The notes: generated by a model not told the origin, from the sequence alone. Counted from the first letter of the stretch, positions 28,675-38,432 are shown. The stretch is 64,000 nt of DNA from Stentor roeselii (GCA_006503475.1 RSEH01000044.1:1-64000), one strand, 5' to 3'. Numbers and translations: made by a program.

Positions 28675-29784
28675 CTAAAATTTCATATGGATCTCCTCAA
28701 CTCCACTTTCGAAGTACTCTTCTCGGGTTAGGAGAATTGTTTTGAAAGAGTCTAGACTTCCAAGAACACTTCCTCCGATCCAGACGGAAAACTTGCGCTC
28801 TACTGGGGCGTAGACTCGGACTTTGGAATTTCCGGTAAGTTTTGACTGGATTTCATTGCGGAAACGGTTTTCGAAGCCAGGTATCAAAGTAGTCCCTCCC
28901 GAAAGTACCAAATTTTCAACCATAAACTTCCTAACATCAATATCACAGCCACAAACAGCACTAAAAGCAGCTTCATGTACCGAAGGTAAATCGATTCCAA
29001 CAAGTCCAGGCCTAAACAAAATCTCAGGAGCAATAAACCTAGAACAATCAACTTGCAAGTAATTTCCATCAGGTAGTTCATAGTTAACAGCGACTTGATG
29101 AGAAGATTTTTTCATCTCATTTTCAAAATCACTGGCAACATAACAACAGTTCTCTTTGACCATTCTACAAACTTCAAATTCAGCTGAACTGACGAGTCTC
29201 GAGCCGCTTTCGAACAACAGCTGACTCAATTTCCTTGTCACGTCTCTCCCTGCCAAGTTGAGTCTCTGAATAGCGTGGTTCAGTGAAAAGCCTTCGAAAA
29301 TCGGGACCATGTGACTCACCCCGTCTCCAATGTCAGTCACTAGTCCACTTGTCAAGGCAGAAGAGTAAAGGCAAAGAACTGCTTGGATCCCGATGTAAAC
29401 TCCTTCAACGTTAAAGGTCTCGAACATTGACTCGGCCATTCGCTGCTTGTTTTGCTTTGGGTTCAGAGGAGGCTCGGTTAAAATCACGGAATGGTCTTCT
29501 GGAGATACTCGTAATTCGTTGGTAAATGTGTGGCGCCATAAGTCCTCCATGTCTTCCCAGTTTGAGACTATTCCGTTATTGATTGGGTATTTCAATGTGC
29601 AGATACCTTTTTTGGATAGGGCTTCTTCACCGATGAAAGTTGAACAGTCATTTGGAAGGCCTGATGATTTGTATTTTAAACGGCCTACTAGGCTTGGGAA
29701 TACTGACTTTGGCATGTGCTCACCAGCCACCCCAGCTTTTGTAGATCCAGAGCCGTTGTCGATAACCAGTATGCTTGAATCCAT
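28675..29784 (-). CDS. Divergent actin-family protein
   Basis: A 369-residue protein close to actin's 375. Nucleotide-binding loops are present: DNGSGSTKAG (actin DNGSGMCKAG), DIGDGVSHMVPIFEG (actin DSGDGVTHTVPIYEG), GGTTLIPGF and WIGGSVLGSL, with the C-terminal ESGVEEIHMKF in place of ESGPSIVHRKCF. The first Asp-Ser-Gly of the second phosphate loop reads DIG rather than DSG. Other parts, such as the DNase-loop region, diverge strongly, so it is an unconventional actin or actin-related protein. Cytoskeletal or chromatin roles are both possible. Ends in TAG. Confidence 0.88.
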   Translation of the reverse strand: MDSSILVIDNGSGSTKAGVAGEHMPKSVFPSLVGRLKYKSSGLPNDCSTFIGEEALSKKGICTLKYPINNGIVSNWEDMEDLWRHTFTNELRVSPEDHSVILTEPPLNPKQNKQRMAESMFETFNVEGVYIGIQAVLCLYSSALTSGLVTDIGDGVSHMVPIFEGFSLNHAIQRLNLAGRDVTRKLSQLLFESGSRLVSSAEFEVCRMVKENCCYVASDFENEMKKSSHQVAVNYELPDGNYLQVDCSRFIAPEILFRPGLVGIDLPSVHEAAFSAVCGCDIDVRKFMVENLVLSGGTTLIPGFENRFRNEIQSKLTGNSKVRVYAPVERKFSVWIGGSVLGSLDSFKTILLTREEYFESGVEEIHMKF

Positions 29785-29972
29785 TTTATGGGGGAATGTA
29801 AAAATATTAAAGGGGTGTTAAATATTCAAACTTAATATAAGATACTCTTCATATCCTAAAAACCTCCAATCTAATGACCCTTTTCTCTATCCTAAAAAAC
29901 CCAATATTTCCTATCCCATCTCCTTCCTTAACTGATTCCAAGCATAAACTACTCTAACCCACTCAAAATACA

Positions 29973-30332
29973 TTAAAACTGCAAAGGTAATTCTAAATTA
30001 AAAGTCTCTACTTCATTCATCTCATTCGAAGTCGTTTCCTGACTCTCAAGAGGCGCAGCAGCACTAAGAGTCTCTAACTGGCTTTCATCAAGAGCTTTAC
30101 TTGACTTGAAAAAATAATTAAAAGCATTCACCCAGCGAACCTGTCTGAAAGCCTTTTTGAGTGTATCTAAAACATAAGCACTTTTACAAGCTGCCACTTT
30201 TTTTTTTTCGATCTTTCTGGAGACTTTTTTTAAGACTTTTCGAGGAATTCTGACGAATTCAGTTGACTGTCTTAAAGACTTTGCCTTTTCAGGTACTTTG
30301 ATGGAAAACTTTTTGTTATAAGTTTTGCTCAT
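29973..30332 (-). CDS. Small basic hypothetical protein
   Basis: A 119-residue protein, very Lys-rich in the N-terminal half (MSKTYNKKFSIKVPEKAK, VLKKVSRKIEKKK) and acidic and Ser/Thr-rich near the C-terminus. No family recognised; a nuclear or RNA-binding role would be a guess. The frame starts with ATG, ends in TAA, and lies only 45 bp from the 3' end of the next gene on the same strand. Confidence 0.55.
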   Translation of the reverse strand: MSKTYNKKFSIKVPEKAKSLRQSTEFVRIPRKVLKKVSRKIEKKKVAACKSAYVLDTLKKAFRQVRWVNAFNYFFKSSKALDESQLETLSAAAPLESQETTSNEMNEVETFNLELPLQF

Positions 30333-30377
30333 CTTTATATGAGTAAATTTTTTAAGTATTTAGTGATTTTTCTAAGT

Positions 30378-31670
30378 TTAATATCTAATTAAGCCGAAGT
30401 TATTCATGTATTCAGCAACAGTGAAAGGAAACCTGTTATGGCAATTGACACATCCAAAGTTATCTTGTTTGCTTTGACAAGCAATACAAATGTTGAACCC
30501 ACAGCATTCTTTGCTTATAAAGTACTTCGAAAAGTATCGTTTTTTGCAGTATTCACAGGTATATATGCAAGATTTTAAAGACTTTCTGATATCATATTCA
30601 TTTAATGAAAACCTGCAGACCTTGCATGTAAGATCCGAGGTAGTTTGTTGAAAACAGTCAAAACAATGCAAATGTCCTTGACACAAAATAAAAAAAGGAA
30701 GGTTATAAGCATTTTCAATCTTTTTTCTACAAACATCACAACTGATATAATAATTATTCCTCATTCCACAAGAGCATCTTTCAAACAACCTTCTTTGAAA
30801 AACGCATTCAAAGCAAAAACATTTACATCCATTAAAACAACTCAAACTCAATCTTCTTTCACATCCTTTACATTTAATTTCATCAGAACATTTCAGCCTT
30901 TCTTGACTTTCCCAGAGTTTCATACGTTCTTCCCAGTCAGGAAAGACATAAGAGTACTCCGCTTGTAAAAGAGGACTTCCACAAGTCAAGCAGTCCAAAG
31001 GAGGGTCCTTCGATGAGGGTGGAACTATTCTCGACCCGATGCTATTATAAAAACAAGTCCTGCAAAACTGATGACCACATGAAAAAAACACATCAGGTGC
31101 AGTAAGAGAGCATTTTCCACATTTTAAATTATCTTTCACACTAAGCAGAATATTTTTATAGTCATCAAAAGAACCTAGTTTAAATAAAAGGCTGTCAACT
31201 TTAGAAGTTATTAACTTTGGATCGAGTTTTGAGATATTTTTTGAGTCTTTGAATTGAATGATTGTTTTTATTAGAGCTAGTTGTGAAAAAGCTGCGTATT
31301 TTGAATAAGGAAGAGGAGGGGCTTCAGAAGCTGGTTTTTGAGAGGGGATATTAAATGATTGACTTGATTTGTAGACAATTTGTTCATGAGATGGAGGTTG
31401 ACTGACAAGCGCTGCAGGTGATGAAGTGTGATAAGTAAAAGGACTCTCTGATTTAACAACTGGATATTGTGCATAGTAATCATTTCCTTGGGCATAAGAA
31501 TTATCAAAAGGTCCTCTATTCGCTGAAGTTTCTGGAATATTGGTGGAAGGAGGTAAAACTACAGGATTTTTCATGTTACTTATTTGTTGAGGAATTGTTG
31601 TACTTTCTACAGTGCTTCGTCTTTCCCTGTTTCTTCTCAAATTTAAACTTTCTAAATCTGAATCAAACAT
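30378..31670 (-). CDS. Cys-rich RING-like zinc-binding protein
   Basis: A 430-residue protein. The first 170 residues are low-complexity (Ser, Pro, Gln, Tyr). From about 180 on there is a dense run of Cys/His pairs: a RING-like start (CGKCSLTAPDVFFSCGHQFCRTCF...CLTCG), then several further CxxC and CxxCxH groups (CKGCERR, CDVCRKK, CQGHLHCFDC, CEYCKKR, CIACQSK, CVNCHN). This suggests a RING followed by RING-between-RING-like or treble-clef modules, as in ubiquitin ligases. The exact zinc topology cannot be assigned by eye. Its start codon lies 15 bp from that of the divergent SCAPER gene. Ends in TAA. Confidence 0.75.
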   Translation of the reverse strand: MFDSDLESLNLRRNRERRSTVESTTIPQQISNMKNPVVLPPSTNIPETSANRGPFDNSYAQGNDYYAQYPVVKSESPFTYHTSSPAALVSQPPSHEQIVYKSSQSFNIPSQKPASEAPPLPYSKYAAFSQLALIKTIIQFKDSKNISKLDPKLITSKVDSLLFKLGSFDDYKNILLSVKDNLKCGKCSLTAPDVFFSCGHQFCRTCFYNSIGSRIVPPSSKDPPLDCLTCGSPLLQAEYSYVFPDWEERMKLWESQERLKCSDEIKCKGCERRLSLSCFNGCKCFCFECVFQRRLFERCSCGMRNNYYISCDVCRKKIENAYNLPFFILCQGHLHCFDCFQQTTSDLTCKVCRFSLNEYDIRKSLKSCIYTCEYCKKRYFSKYFISKECCGFNICIACQSKQDNFGCVNCHNRFPFTVAEYMNNFGLIRY

Positions 31671-31685
31671 TATATAATTCCCGGG
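31671..31685. promoter_or_regulatory. 15-bp gap between two divergent start codons
   Basis: The whole interval between the start codons of the RING-like gene and SCAPER is TATATAATTCCCGGG. Any separate promoters must lie within the coding regions, or the two genes share a tiny bidirectional element. The TATATAA is a candidate core. Confidence 0.5.
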
Positions 31686-34600
31686 ATGGAAAAAAATAAA
31701 AAGCTTAGTTCACGTAAAACTCCTCCGAGTAGTGCGAAGGTTTTAACTGCTTATTCACCCTCTGCTACTCGCATTCCGTCTGTTTCAGATAAGAAACAAG
31801 ACTATTCCTTTGAAATTGAGAAGTGGATCTCGCTCTTTAAAAACTTGAACTCGTCGATTGAACAACTCTACTCGATGTGTATTACTGAAAATATCGTTAC
31901 CTTTACACAAGGAGTGATTGATTCGTTAAAACATTCAGTTGAGCAGTTTAATATTCTCATCGGTAAGCAACAGGAAAAGAATAGTAATGTTGAAATTGCT
32001 GACACTACAGGAAGTGTAGACGGTGAGATTCTCCGACAATACCTCGCCGACGGTCTTCAACCAGTAGAAGCACTTCTAATGCTAATCAAAGAAAAAGCCG
32101 CAGAGCCTGAAGACCAGCTCGCCAACGAAGAAACCGAACGTGAAGAGAACTCCGAAGCCTCCGATTCATGCAGCGAGTCAGTTTTAAACGAGTCCCTCAT
32201 CAGTTCCAATCCTAAAAGATGCCGTTCTTTATCCCCCGGCACTCAAATCAACATAAACCGTCTAAAAGAAAAGTTATTAAAAGACAAGCCATCTCCATCA
32301 GAAATTCAAGAAAAAAGTGAAAAACGTCACAAAAGAGCTGAAATTAAAAGAAAATTCAAAAAAATCATTCGAGAAGAACTCGCCCTGGAAAAAAGAAGAA
32401 AAATTCGAAGAGCCAGAGAATGTGTTGAGACTCAAGAAGCTGAAAAAAAAATGGCAATTGAACTACAGATTACTGTGAAACAAAGAAATGCTGATGAACG
32501 TTATGAAGCGCATTTAAATAGTATTCGAAATCGAGCGAAAAGTGAAAATTTAAAGACCAATGAAGTCGCTTTCATTTTAGAACTTCAAGCAGAGGAAAAA
32601 CGAGCAGGTCTTGAAGAAAAAAAAATGGGACTTGATAATAAAATCGCTGAAACTCGTGAAAGACGACAAAAGGTCTTGGAGTTGATAAAACAAAAGCAAA
32701 TTGATAGGAACTTAAAAGAATCAGCTGCTGAAAAAAGAAGAATTGCTTTGCAAAATGAAAAAGGTATCAAGTATCTCACTTCTCAACAGAAAATTGAAGA
32801 AGCTGACTTGCGACGTCAGCAAATTCTTGAGTTTAAAAAGTCAGTTGCTGAAGTTTTAAGCAAGAAAAGGATTCACAGGTCGACTACTTCTAAGAAAAGG
32901 TTAAGAAAAGCGAAAAATGCGAATTCAAGTGAAAAAGAAGATGAAAGTTGGGATAGTGAGATTCAAAGTTCTGTTGATGAAAACTTAGCTGCTGCTGATA
33001 AATCTTGGGCAATTGAAGAGAAGAACTCGGAAGACTCGAGAAAATCGGAAAGGGAAGAAAATTCAGTGAAACTTTGGTGTTCTGTTTGTAATTATGTTGT
33101 TCCTTTTGCTTTGAAAGCTGAGGAAAATAGTCAGAATACTGGATTTGCTATTGAGGAACATGTTTTTAGTGAAAAACATCGGATTGAACTTAATAGGGGA
33201 CTTGTTCAGATTAATTTACCGGATATTGTTGTTCAGATTAACTCGAATACTGAACTTGCTGCTCAGAGAGAGGCTTATGTTAAGAAAAGATTGAAGAAAA
33301 TTAAACAGCTTTATAATTCACGATGTTTGAAACATGAAAAAGCGAATATTATGGGCAAAGAAACTACTGGGATTAATAAGAATAGACTGCAGAAACTTTC
33401 TCTTGATCTAGACAAGTACATAACAAATTTCATCGACTACGAAAGTGTAGCAAACGTATTAAAAGACACAATAAAGCTTCTAGACCAACGAAAAGAAGCC
33501 GATCTCCACGTGATCCGTCAATTAAAGTTCATTCCAAGCATAATGGAAATCGTGAAAAAGGCCTGGAGCTGTCCAAAACACGAGGTAAAATACGTCTTAA
33601 ACATCCTGGAAACAGTAACAAAATTCCTCACAATCTTCTCCGGTCTAAGCGAGAATCGAACCTACCTCGAAGTAACAAACCGAATAATTCCCTTAGTCGA
33701 CCTTCTAAGCTGGATCTTCAACAAAAACATAAAAGCAATAATCGAGTTAAACTACGTCCCTCAACTATTCCATCTTCTAACAATCCTTCTAAAGCACCGT
33801 CTTCCATCAGACTACCGTCATTTCCGAGACTACTTCGTGGAATACCTTTTAAATTCAGGTCTTCTCATAAAACTAAAGCAAAAACTGACACTTATCCAAG
33901 GTCCTTTAGACCTGACATCAAATAATTTCAGTCTTTTTTTATTGAAATGTGTTGGTTTCTTAGAAGCTTTGACTACTTTTCCTGGTTGGGGCCTCAGCGA
34001 CAAGCCAGCTTATGAGGTTTCAATATTTTTAACTGAGAACTTTTTGTATTTGTTGCGAGAAAGTGAGTTAGCAGGGATTCCTTATCTTTTACTTTGCTTG
34101 TTGTTAAATGAAAACCCTGCGAAAAAAATTCCTACTCGAGTTATTCCTCAGACTTTATTGGCAGTTGCCATTTTAAGTATAAGATTTTTGAATAACTTGG
34201 CAAGACTTCATCTTCCTTTACTTCAGGACATGTTGTCAAGTGATGAGTATTATGACCAGGTTTATCATTTGTTTGATTATATTTTAAGGTATGCAAGTGA
34301 ACATCTTGACTCAGGACCGGAAGATGTAAGGGAATTACTTCATGAACTTATTTTGCTTATTGGGTATTTTGTGAGTATGAACTGCAAGAATCAAGGAATG
34401 ATGAATAGAGGAGAAACTTCGATTATTCAAAGACTTTGTAATTTGCCTTTTGCTTATTTTGGAGATAAGAAGTATATCAATGTCTTGTTTCCGACTTTGA
34501 TTTCTATCTCGCATGACCATCCGCATAACTTTTCTATTTTGTCGACGGAGATCAGTGTCGAGTTGCTCATTAATTATGTTAAACAACAGATCTTGCTTTA

Positions 34601-34799
34601 CCCGTTAGAAGAAAATGGAAAGGATGAAAGGAAAAATGAAAATAGGTCAAAGAGGAGCTTGTCTATTTCTAGCTCGAATTCTTATTCTAAGTCTGTTTTA
34701 GCTGCTGCTTCTTTTAAACTTGTGTTTTTGAATCGATTTCCTAGAGATTTGTGGGAAAGGGCTTTGGCTTTTATGACGGAAAGGATGGAATCTGGATAA
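31686..34799 (+). CDS. SCAPER: SCAPER homologue (cyclin A-associated ER protein)
   Basis: A 1037-residue protein whose parts match human SCAPER in order. Residues 45-110 (WISLFKNLNSSIEQLYSMC...) parallel the N-terminal helical SCAPER domain. A long basic helical region (about 190-410) follows, then a C2H2-type finger (CSVCNYV...HVFSEKH, about 464-500) and a C-terminal helical domain with LHLPLLQ, LCNLPFAYFGDKKYINVLFPTLI and NRFPRDLWERA, all close to SCAPER sequence I recall. SCAPER associates with ER and, in animals, with cilia and translation control. No in-frame interruption. Codons between about 33,410 and 33,940 are strongly C/A-ending, unlike either side. Ends in TAA. Confidence 0.9.
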   Translation: MEKNKKLSSRKTPPSSAKVLTAYSPSATRIPSVSDKKQDYSFEIEKWISLFKNLNSSIEQLYSMCITENIVTFTQGVIDSLKHSVEQFNILIGKQQEKNSNVEIADTTGSVDGEILRQYLADGLQPVEALLMLIKEKAAEPEDQLANEETEREENSEASDSCSESVLNESLISSNPKRCRSLSPGTQININRLKEKLLKDKPSPSEIQEKSEKRHKRAEIKRKFKKIIREELALEKRRKIRRARECVETQEAEKKMAIELQITVKQRNADERYEAHLNSIRNRAKSENLKTNEVAFILELQAEEKRAGLEEKKMGLDNKIAETRERRQKVLELIKQKQIDRNLKESAAEKRRIALQNEKGIKYLTSQQKIEEADLRRQQILEFKKSVAEVLSKKRIHRSTTSKKRLRKAKNANSSEKEDESWDSEIQSSVDENLAAADKSWAIEEKNSEDSRKSEREENSVKLWCSVCNYVVPFALKAEENSQNTGFAIEEHVFSEKHRIELNRGLVQINLPDIVVQINSNTELAAQREAYVKKRLKKIKQLYNSRCLKHEKANIMGKETTGINKNRLQKLSLDLDKYITNFIDYESVANVLKDTIKLLDQRKEADLHVIRQLKFIPSIMEIVKKAWSCPKHEVKYVLNILETVTKFLTIFSGLSENRTYLEVTNRIIPLVDLLSWIFNKNIKAIIELNYVPQLFHLLTILLKHRLPSDYRHFRDYFVEYLLNSGLLIKLKQKLTLIQGPLDLTSNNFSLFLLKCVGFLEALTTFPGWGLSDKPAYEVSIFLTENFLYLLRESELAGIPYLLLCLLLNENPAKKIPTRVIPQTLLAVAILSIRFLNNLARLHLPLLQDMLSSDEYYDQVYHLFDYILRYASEHLDSGPEDVRELLHELILLIGYFVSMNCKNQGMMNRGETSIIQRLCNLPFAYFGDKKYINVLFPTLISISHDHPHNFSILSTEISVELLINYVKQQILLYPLEENGKDERKNENRSKRSLSISSSNSYSKSVLAAASFKLVFLNRFPRDLWERALAFMTERMESG

Positions 34800-35042
34800 G
34801 GTAATAAAAAAGTGTGTTTAGAGTAATTAATTAGTTTTAAGATGAGTGGCAGGTTGATTAATGAATTTTATTGTGTTCAATTATAAGCTTCATGAAAAGC
34901 TCAAAGTTTTCCAATAAAATAAGTAAAATTTAGTAAAACTCCAAATTTTAGTTATTTTTCCTTAATTTATATTAAAACATCAATAATTTTAGAGTTGTTA
35001 AACCATTCATTAAGATTTAATCTCTTCCTCTAAAAAATCTAA

Positions 35043-36635
35043 TTATTTATTGATTTTTTTCTCTAGTCTCTTCGGCTTAGGCAATGGAATTTTCGAAGGT
35101 CTTTGATACAGAGGTGAAAACTTAGGACTTTCACTGAACCTTCTATCAAAAGAAGCAGTCGACGTCAATTTTTTCTTCATTAAATTTTCAATAATCAAGT
35201 CTTTATTTTTCGCTTCTTTTTTCATCAAAGCCAAGTCTTTCTGCGCCTTTTCAATCAACCTCAGAACTTTGAAATTTGCGAGTCTTTCCTTTTCCAGCAA
35301 GTCTAAAGTTCTGTGATTTTCTTCATTGTTGCAGTAGTTCCTTGAAAATACAGCTTCAAGGCGAGCAGCAAGGCAAAGTCCTGGCAAGTCGTTGATTCCA
35401 TCAAAGTGCATCAAAAATGCAAGAAAGTAGTTTGAATTGATTGAAAGTTGGAACTTTTTAGTTAAAGTTGACTTGTCGAAGCGGATTTTTTCTTTGTTTA
35501 GGTTCATCATCAACTCTTCGAAGTAAAATAGAGAAGCGTTTAAACTTAGAGACTCGGAAAGGTCTTGGTCTTCTGTTACTTCTCCTAAGTCGATCACTTG
35601 GATGAATAGGAAATCGACTTTTATGGAGATTATGAAGTGGTTTTTAACTTTTTTTAACTTTTGGATGGCGTTTGTTAGTGTTTTTTCTAAGGTTTGTCCT
35701 TCTTCTTTTTTCCAGATCTCGTTGAGTAAATTGGATTCTTGGTCTTTTATGATCTCCACAATGTTAATTTCAATCATTCTGTTAATCAAAACCTCTGACA
35801 AAACCTGTGCAACAACATTCAAACTATTTTCTCTGTTCTTCTGAGAACTTAAAACAATGCAGCAATTTTTGCCATAGTTCAAATTTTTTAAAATTTCTCT
35901 GATTTCATCAGCAAAAGTCGATCTTTTAATCACTTTAGAGAACTCAAAAGTCTTTTTTAAAGTCTTATCCTTTACTTGCACTACTCTTTCATTGAGGTAT
36001 TGAGACTCAGAAGTAACAATGATTACTTTAGCTGTATCATCTATAAGGGGTTTTGTTACTATAGTGATTATTTCTGGTTTCGCGAAAGTGATCTGGCCTT
36101 TTGGAGATACTGGAGGACGGGGTAATGGAATGGGGCTGGGAGAGCGAGATTTATTTCTGATGATTTTTTTAATCTCTTCATTTTTCGCTTCTAAAATAGA
36201 CAAATCATCCTTAGTCTGCATAGAAGAATTTTGAATTTTACAATGAAGACTCAAGACATAATCCTCAGAATCCTGTAACTGTTCTTCAAGCTGATTATTA
36301 TAATACTCAAGACTTCTAATCGAAGTTTCCCACTTATCATTAAGTATCTCAAGTTCATTTTTCCTAGAAACATGAGCTTTTAAAACCCCTTTCGCAGTTT
36401 CAATAGAATACTGAAGTGCGACAATCTGAGCCTCACTCCTGCTGTATTCATTTCGAAAAGAATGAATAATCTCCTGATTTTCATTGATTTTTTCTTCAAT
36501 TTCTTGAATTTTCATTTGTTTTTCTGAAATTTCCTCATTCATAAGAGCTTGATACTCTTCCTTAGCCTCTTGATCCTCTCTCAACAATTTAATTTCTTCT
36601 TCTAATTTACTGATGCTAGTTAAAAGTTCATCCAT
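35043..36635 (-). CDS. Kinesin-14-like protein with degenerate motor (Vik1/Cik1-like pseudomotor)
   Basis: A 530-residue protein: N-terminal coiled coil (1-165), a Ser/Pro-rich linker, then a region (about 195-450) whose pattern follows a kinesin motor: KTFEFSKVIKRSTFADEIREILKNLNYGKNCCIVLS aligns with the F..V....TQ.E.F..I..L......C...YGQTGSGKT stretch; FIQVIDLGEVTED with the DLAGSE switch; and SLSLNASLFYFEELMMNL...FDKSTLTKKFQ with the LNKSL...L...SKLT segment. The P-loop is replaced by SSQKNRENS, so ATP binding is probably lost. This layout is that of Vik1/Cik1, non-catalytic partners of kinesin-14. A further coiled coil and a basic tail follow. Starts 6 bp after the stop of the phosphatase gene; ends in TAA. 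The match is by eye. Confidence 0.6.
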   Translation of the reverse strand: MDELLTSISKLEEEIKLLREDQEAKEEYQALMNEEISEKQMKIQEIEEKINENQEIIHSFRNEYSRSEAQIVALQYSIETAKGVLKAHVSRKNELEILNDKWETSIRSLEYYNNQLEEQLQDSEDYVLSLHCKIQNSSMQTKDDLSILEAKNEEIKKIIRNKSRSPSPIPLPRPPVSPKGQITFAKPEIITIVTKPLIDDTAKVIIVTSESQYLNERVVQVKDKTLKKTFEFSKVIKRSTFADEIREILKNLNYGKNCCIVLSSQKNRENSLNVVAQVLSEVLINRMIEINIVEIIKDQESNLLNEIWKKEEGQTLEKTLTNAIQKLKKVKNHFIISIKVDFLFIQVIDLGEVTEDQDLSESLSLNASLFYFEELMMNLNKEKIRFDKSTLTKKFQLSINSNYFLAFLMHFDGINDLPGLCLAARLEAVFSRNYCNNEENHRTLDLLEKERLANFKVLRLIEKAQKDLALMKKEAKNKDLIIENLMKKKLTSTASFDRRFSESPKFSPLYQRPSKIPLPKPKRLEKKINK

Positions 36636-36641
36636 TTATAA

Positions 36642-38432
36642 CTATTCTTCAGGGTCAGCCTCAACTGATTCAGACCTAACAGAAACAACTTCAACATTTG
36701 CTTCACTTGCCAAAGCTTCATGTTTCGCAAGAGAACTTGAAAGGCGATTTTGTAAGCCGCTGAAATCTTCACTAGACCGACTGCTTTCACCCTTTTCACT
36801 ATCAGAGTCCCTTCTGATAGCCTGTGCAAAAGCAGAGTCCCATTCCACATTAACTTCAACCCGAACTTCACCTTTCCATAGTTTCCAAAACTCAGAAGGT
36901 TCTTGACCTTGACTGATTTCAAGAAAAGGCTCCGCCTTTTCATACTTCACTAAAAATTCAGAGTATTTAACAGCAACATCTAGAAAAAGTTTTGAGTTAT
37001 TTTTCGTATTTTTTCCTTTCCATAGAAAACTTTGTGATTCTGAATGGACCAAAAAGTATCCTCGAGGGTCGAGGACTGTGCAAGTGGCTTGAGTCATGAT
37101 CATCTTGCAGACTATCAGACTCGCCTGGTCACTGTCGAAGCAACAGGTCATGAAGACCCGGGGGTTGTGCGGCAGGGAGTCGAAAGGAAGTGTCAGTCGT
37201 TTGAAGAACCAGATAAGTTGCACTTGAAACCCGACGTTAGGAGAACAGATCTCTCGAATTTCCTTACATCTGGATAAAACTTCTTCGTAAGGCTCACGAA
37301 GTTTGAAGATTAAATAAGCGATGCATAATGATACAGACCGAGAGACACCCTGCATGCAATGAAGAAGAACTTGACCCCCTTCTTGTAGACTTGAGTTGAT
37401 AAATTCGATTACCTCGTAAAAAAGGCTCTCAATGTTGCAGTTGTTCGAGTCTTTTATGTTGAATGTTGAGTATTTGAATGTTTCTGGGTAGTAGTTTAAA
37501 CAGACGTTTCCTGCACAGTTTATTATGTGAGTCACTCCTGTTTCTAATAGTAAGTCCTTGTTTCGGGCGACTAGGTCACCACTCACGTAAACACCTTCAG
37601 TTATTTTCGAGATTTTTTCAGTGTAAAACTCGAGTTTTAGCTCATTTCTGACAGTGTTTCTGATGTCCATTTCTTCCAGTTCTTGAATATCTGCCACTCC
37701 AGCTACTTCTTTTTCCTGGATTTTACTTTGAATGCCTTTTAAGGATAGAGAACTCATTTTTGGACGATGTAAAGTCACTCCGTAGGGATTCATAAATAAC
37801 TTTCCTGTCTCTTTTCCATGAAAAGATGATAAAAATACCTGCTGTTCGAAGTGATTCCAAATTAGAAATTCTTCATGAAATAACTTTGAACTCGCGTAGT
37901 GATTAAGAAAAGTTTCAGATTTTAACACTTTTTTTGATTTTACCTGAAGACCTGCAAAGATTGAACTGAGGACTGAAGGGTATTTGTTTAAATGGCTTTC
38001 TAATTCAAAGGCTCGTGTCTGCGCAATCGCTTTTAACAGTGGTCCTGAGGTTTTTCCGTTGGCGATGAAGATGGAAAAGGAGATTTCGGAGGACTTGCTG
38101 CATACAAAAACAGTCTTTATTCCCCGGGGTGAAAGGTTTGATGATAATGAAATGTCTTTGAATAGCTCAGGGGGAAAAAATCTTCCTGCTTTTTGACGCT
38201 GCATGAAAAGGAATAAGTAGGACTCCTGCTTTTTAAAGAGGGTGAAATCACTTGGTGGGACTGGAAGACTTCTGACTACTTCTGGGTTTGAGTTTTCTTC
38301 GAAGAACTTCCAGACTTTCAGGTAGTCTTCTTGGGTGTCTTCTTCTAATTTTAGCTTGCTTATAGAATTGGGAACTAAGGAGAGTAAGTCTTCGAGTGAT
38401 GATAAGTTTAGGTCGGTCCTAAGTCCTGTCAT
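36642..38432 (-). CDS. Dual-specificity phosphatase with gelsolin-like domain (MKP1-like)
   Basis: A 596-residue protein. Residues 1-270 have no clear match but may be an N-terminal actin-binding or regulatory region. A dual-specificity phosphatase domain spans about 275-420: VTHIINCAGN, the catalytic P-loop HCMQGVSRS (about 357-365, Cys nucleophile and Arg) and the preceding Asp (NIKDSN). It is followed by a gelsolin-like repeat (VLDPRGYFLVHSESQSFLWKGKNT...EPSEFWKLW, about 445-535) and an acidic, Ser-rich tail. The DSP-gelsolin order is that of plant MAP-kinase phosphatase MKP1. It would dephosphorylate Tyr/Thr on MAP kinases. Ends in TAG. Confidence 0.85.
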   Translation of the reverse strand: MTGLRTDLNLSSLEDLLSLVPNSISKLKLEEDTQEDYLKVWKFFEENSNPEVVRSLPVPPSDFTLFKKQESYLFLFMQRQKAGRFFPPELFKDISLSSNLSPRGIKTVFVCSKSSEISFSIFIANGKTSGPLLKAIAQTRAFELESHLNKYPSVLSSIFAGLQVKSKKVLKSETFLNHYASSKLFHEEFLIWNHFEQQVFLSSFHGKETGKLFMNPYGVTLHRPKMSSLSLKGIQSKIQEKEVAGVADIQELEEMDIRNTVRNELKLEFYTEKISKITEGVYVSGDLVARNKDLLLETGVTHIINCAGNVCLNYYPETFKYSTFNIKDSNNCNIESLFYEVIEFINSSLQEGGQVLLHCMQGVSRSVSLCIAYLIFKLREPYEEVLSRCKEIREICSPNVGFQVQLIWFFKRLTLPFDSLPHNPRVFMTCCFDSDQASLIVCKMIMTQATCTVLDPRGYFLVHSESQSFLWKGKNTKNNSKLFLDVAVKYSEFLVKYEKAEPFLEISQGQEPSEFWKLWKGEVRVEVNVEWDSAFAQAIRRDSDSEKGESSRSSEDFSGLQNRLSSSLAKHEALASEANVEVVSVRSESVEADPEE

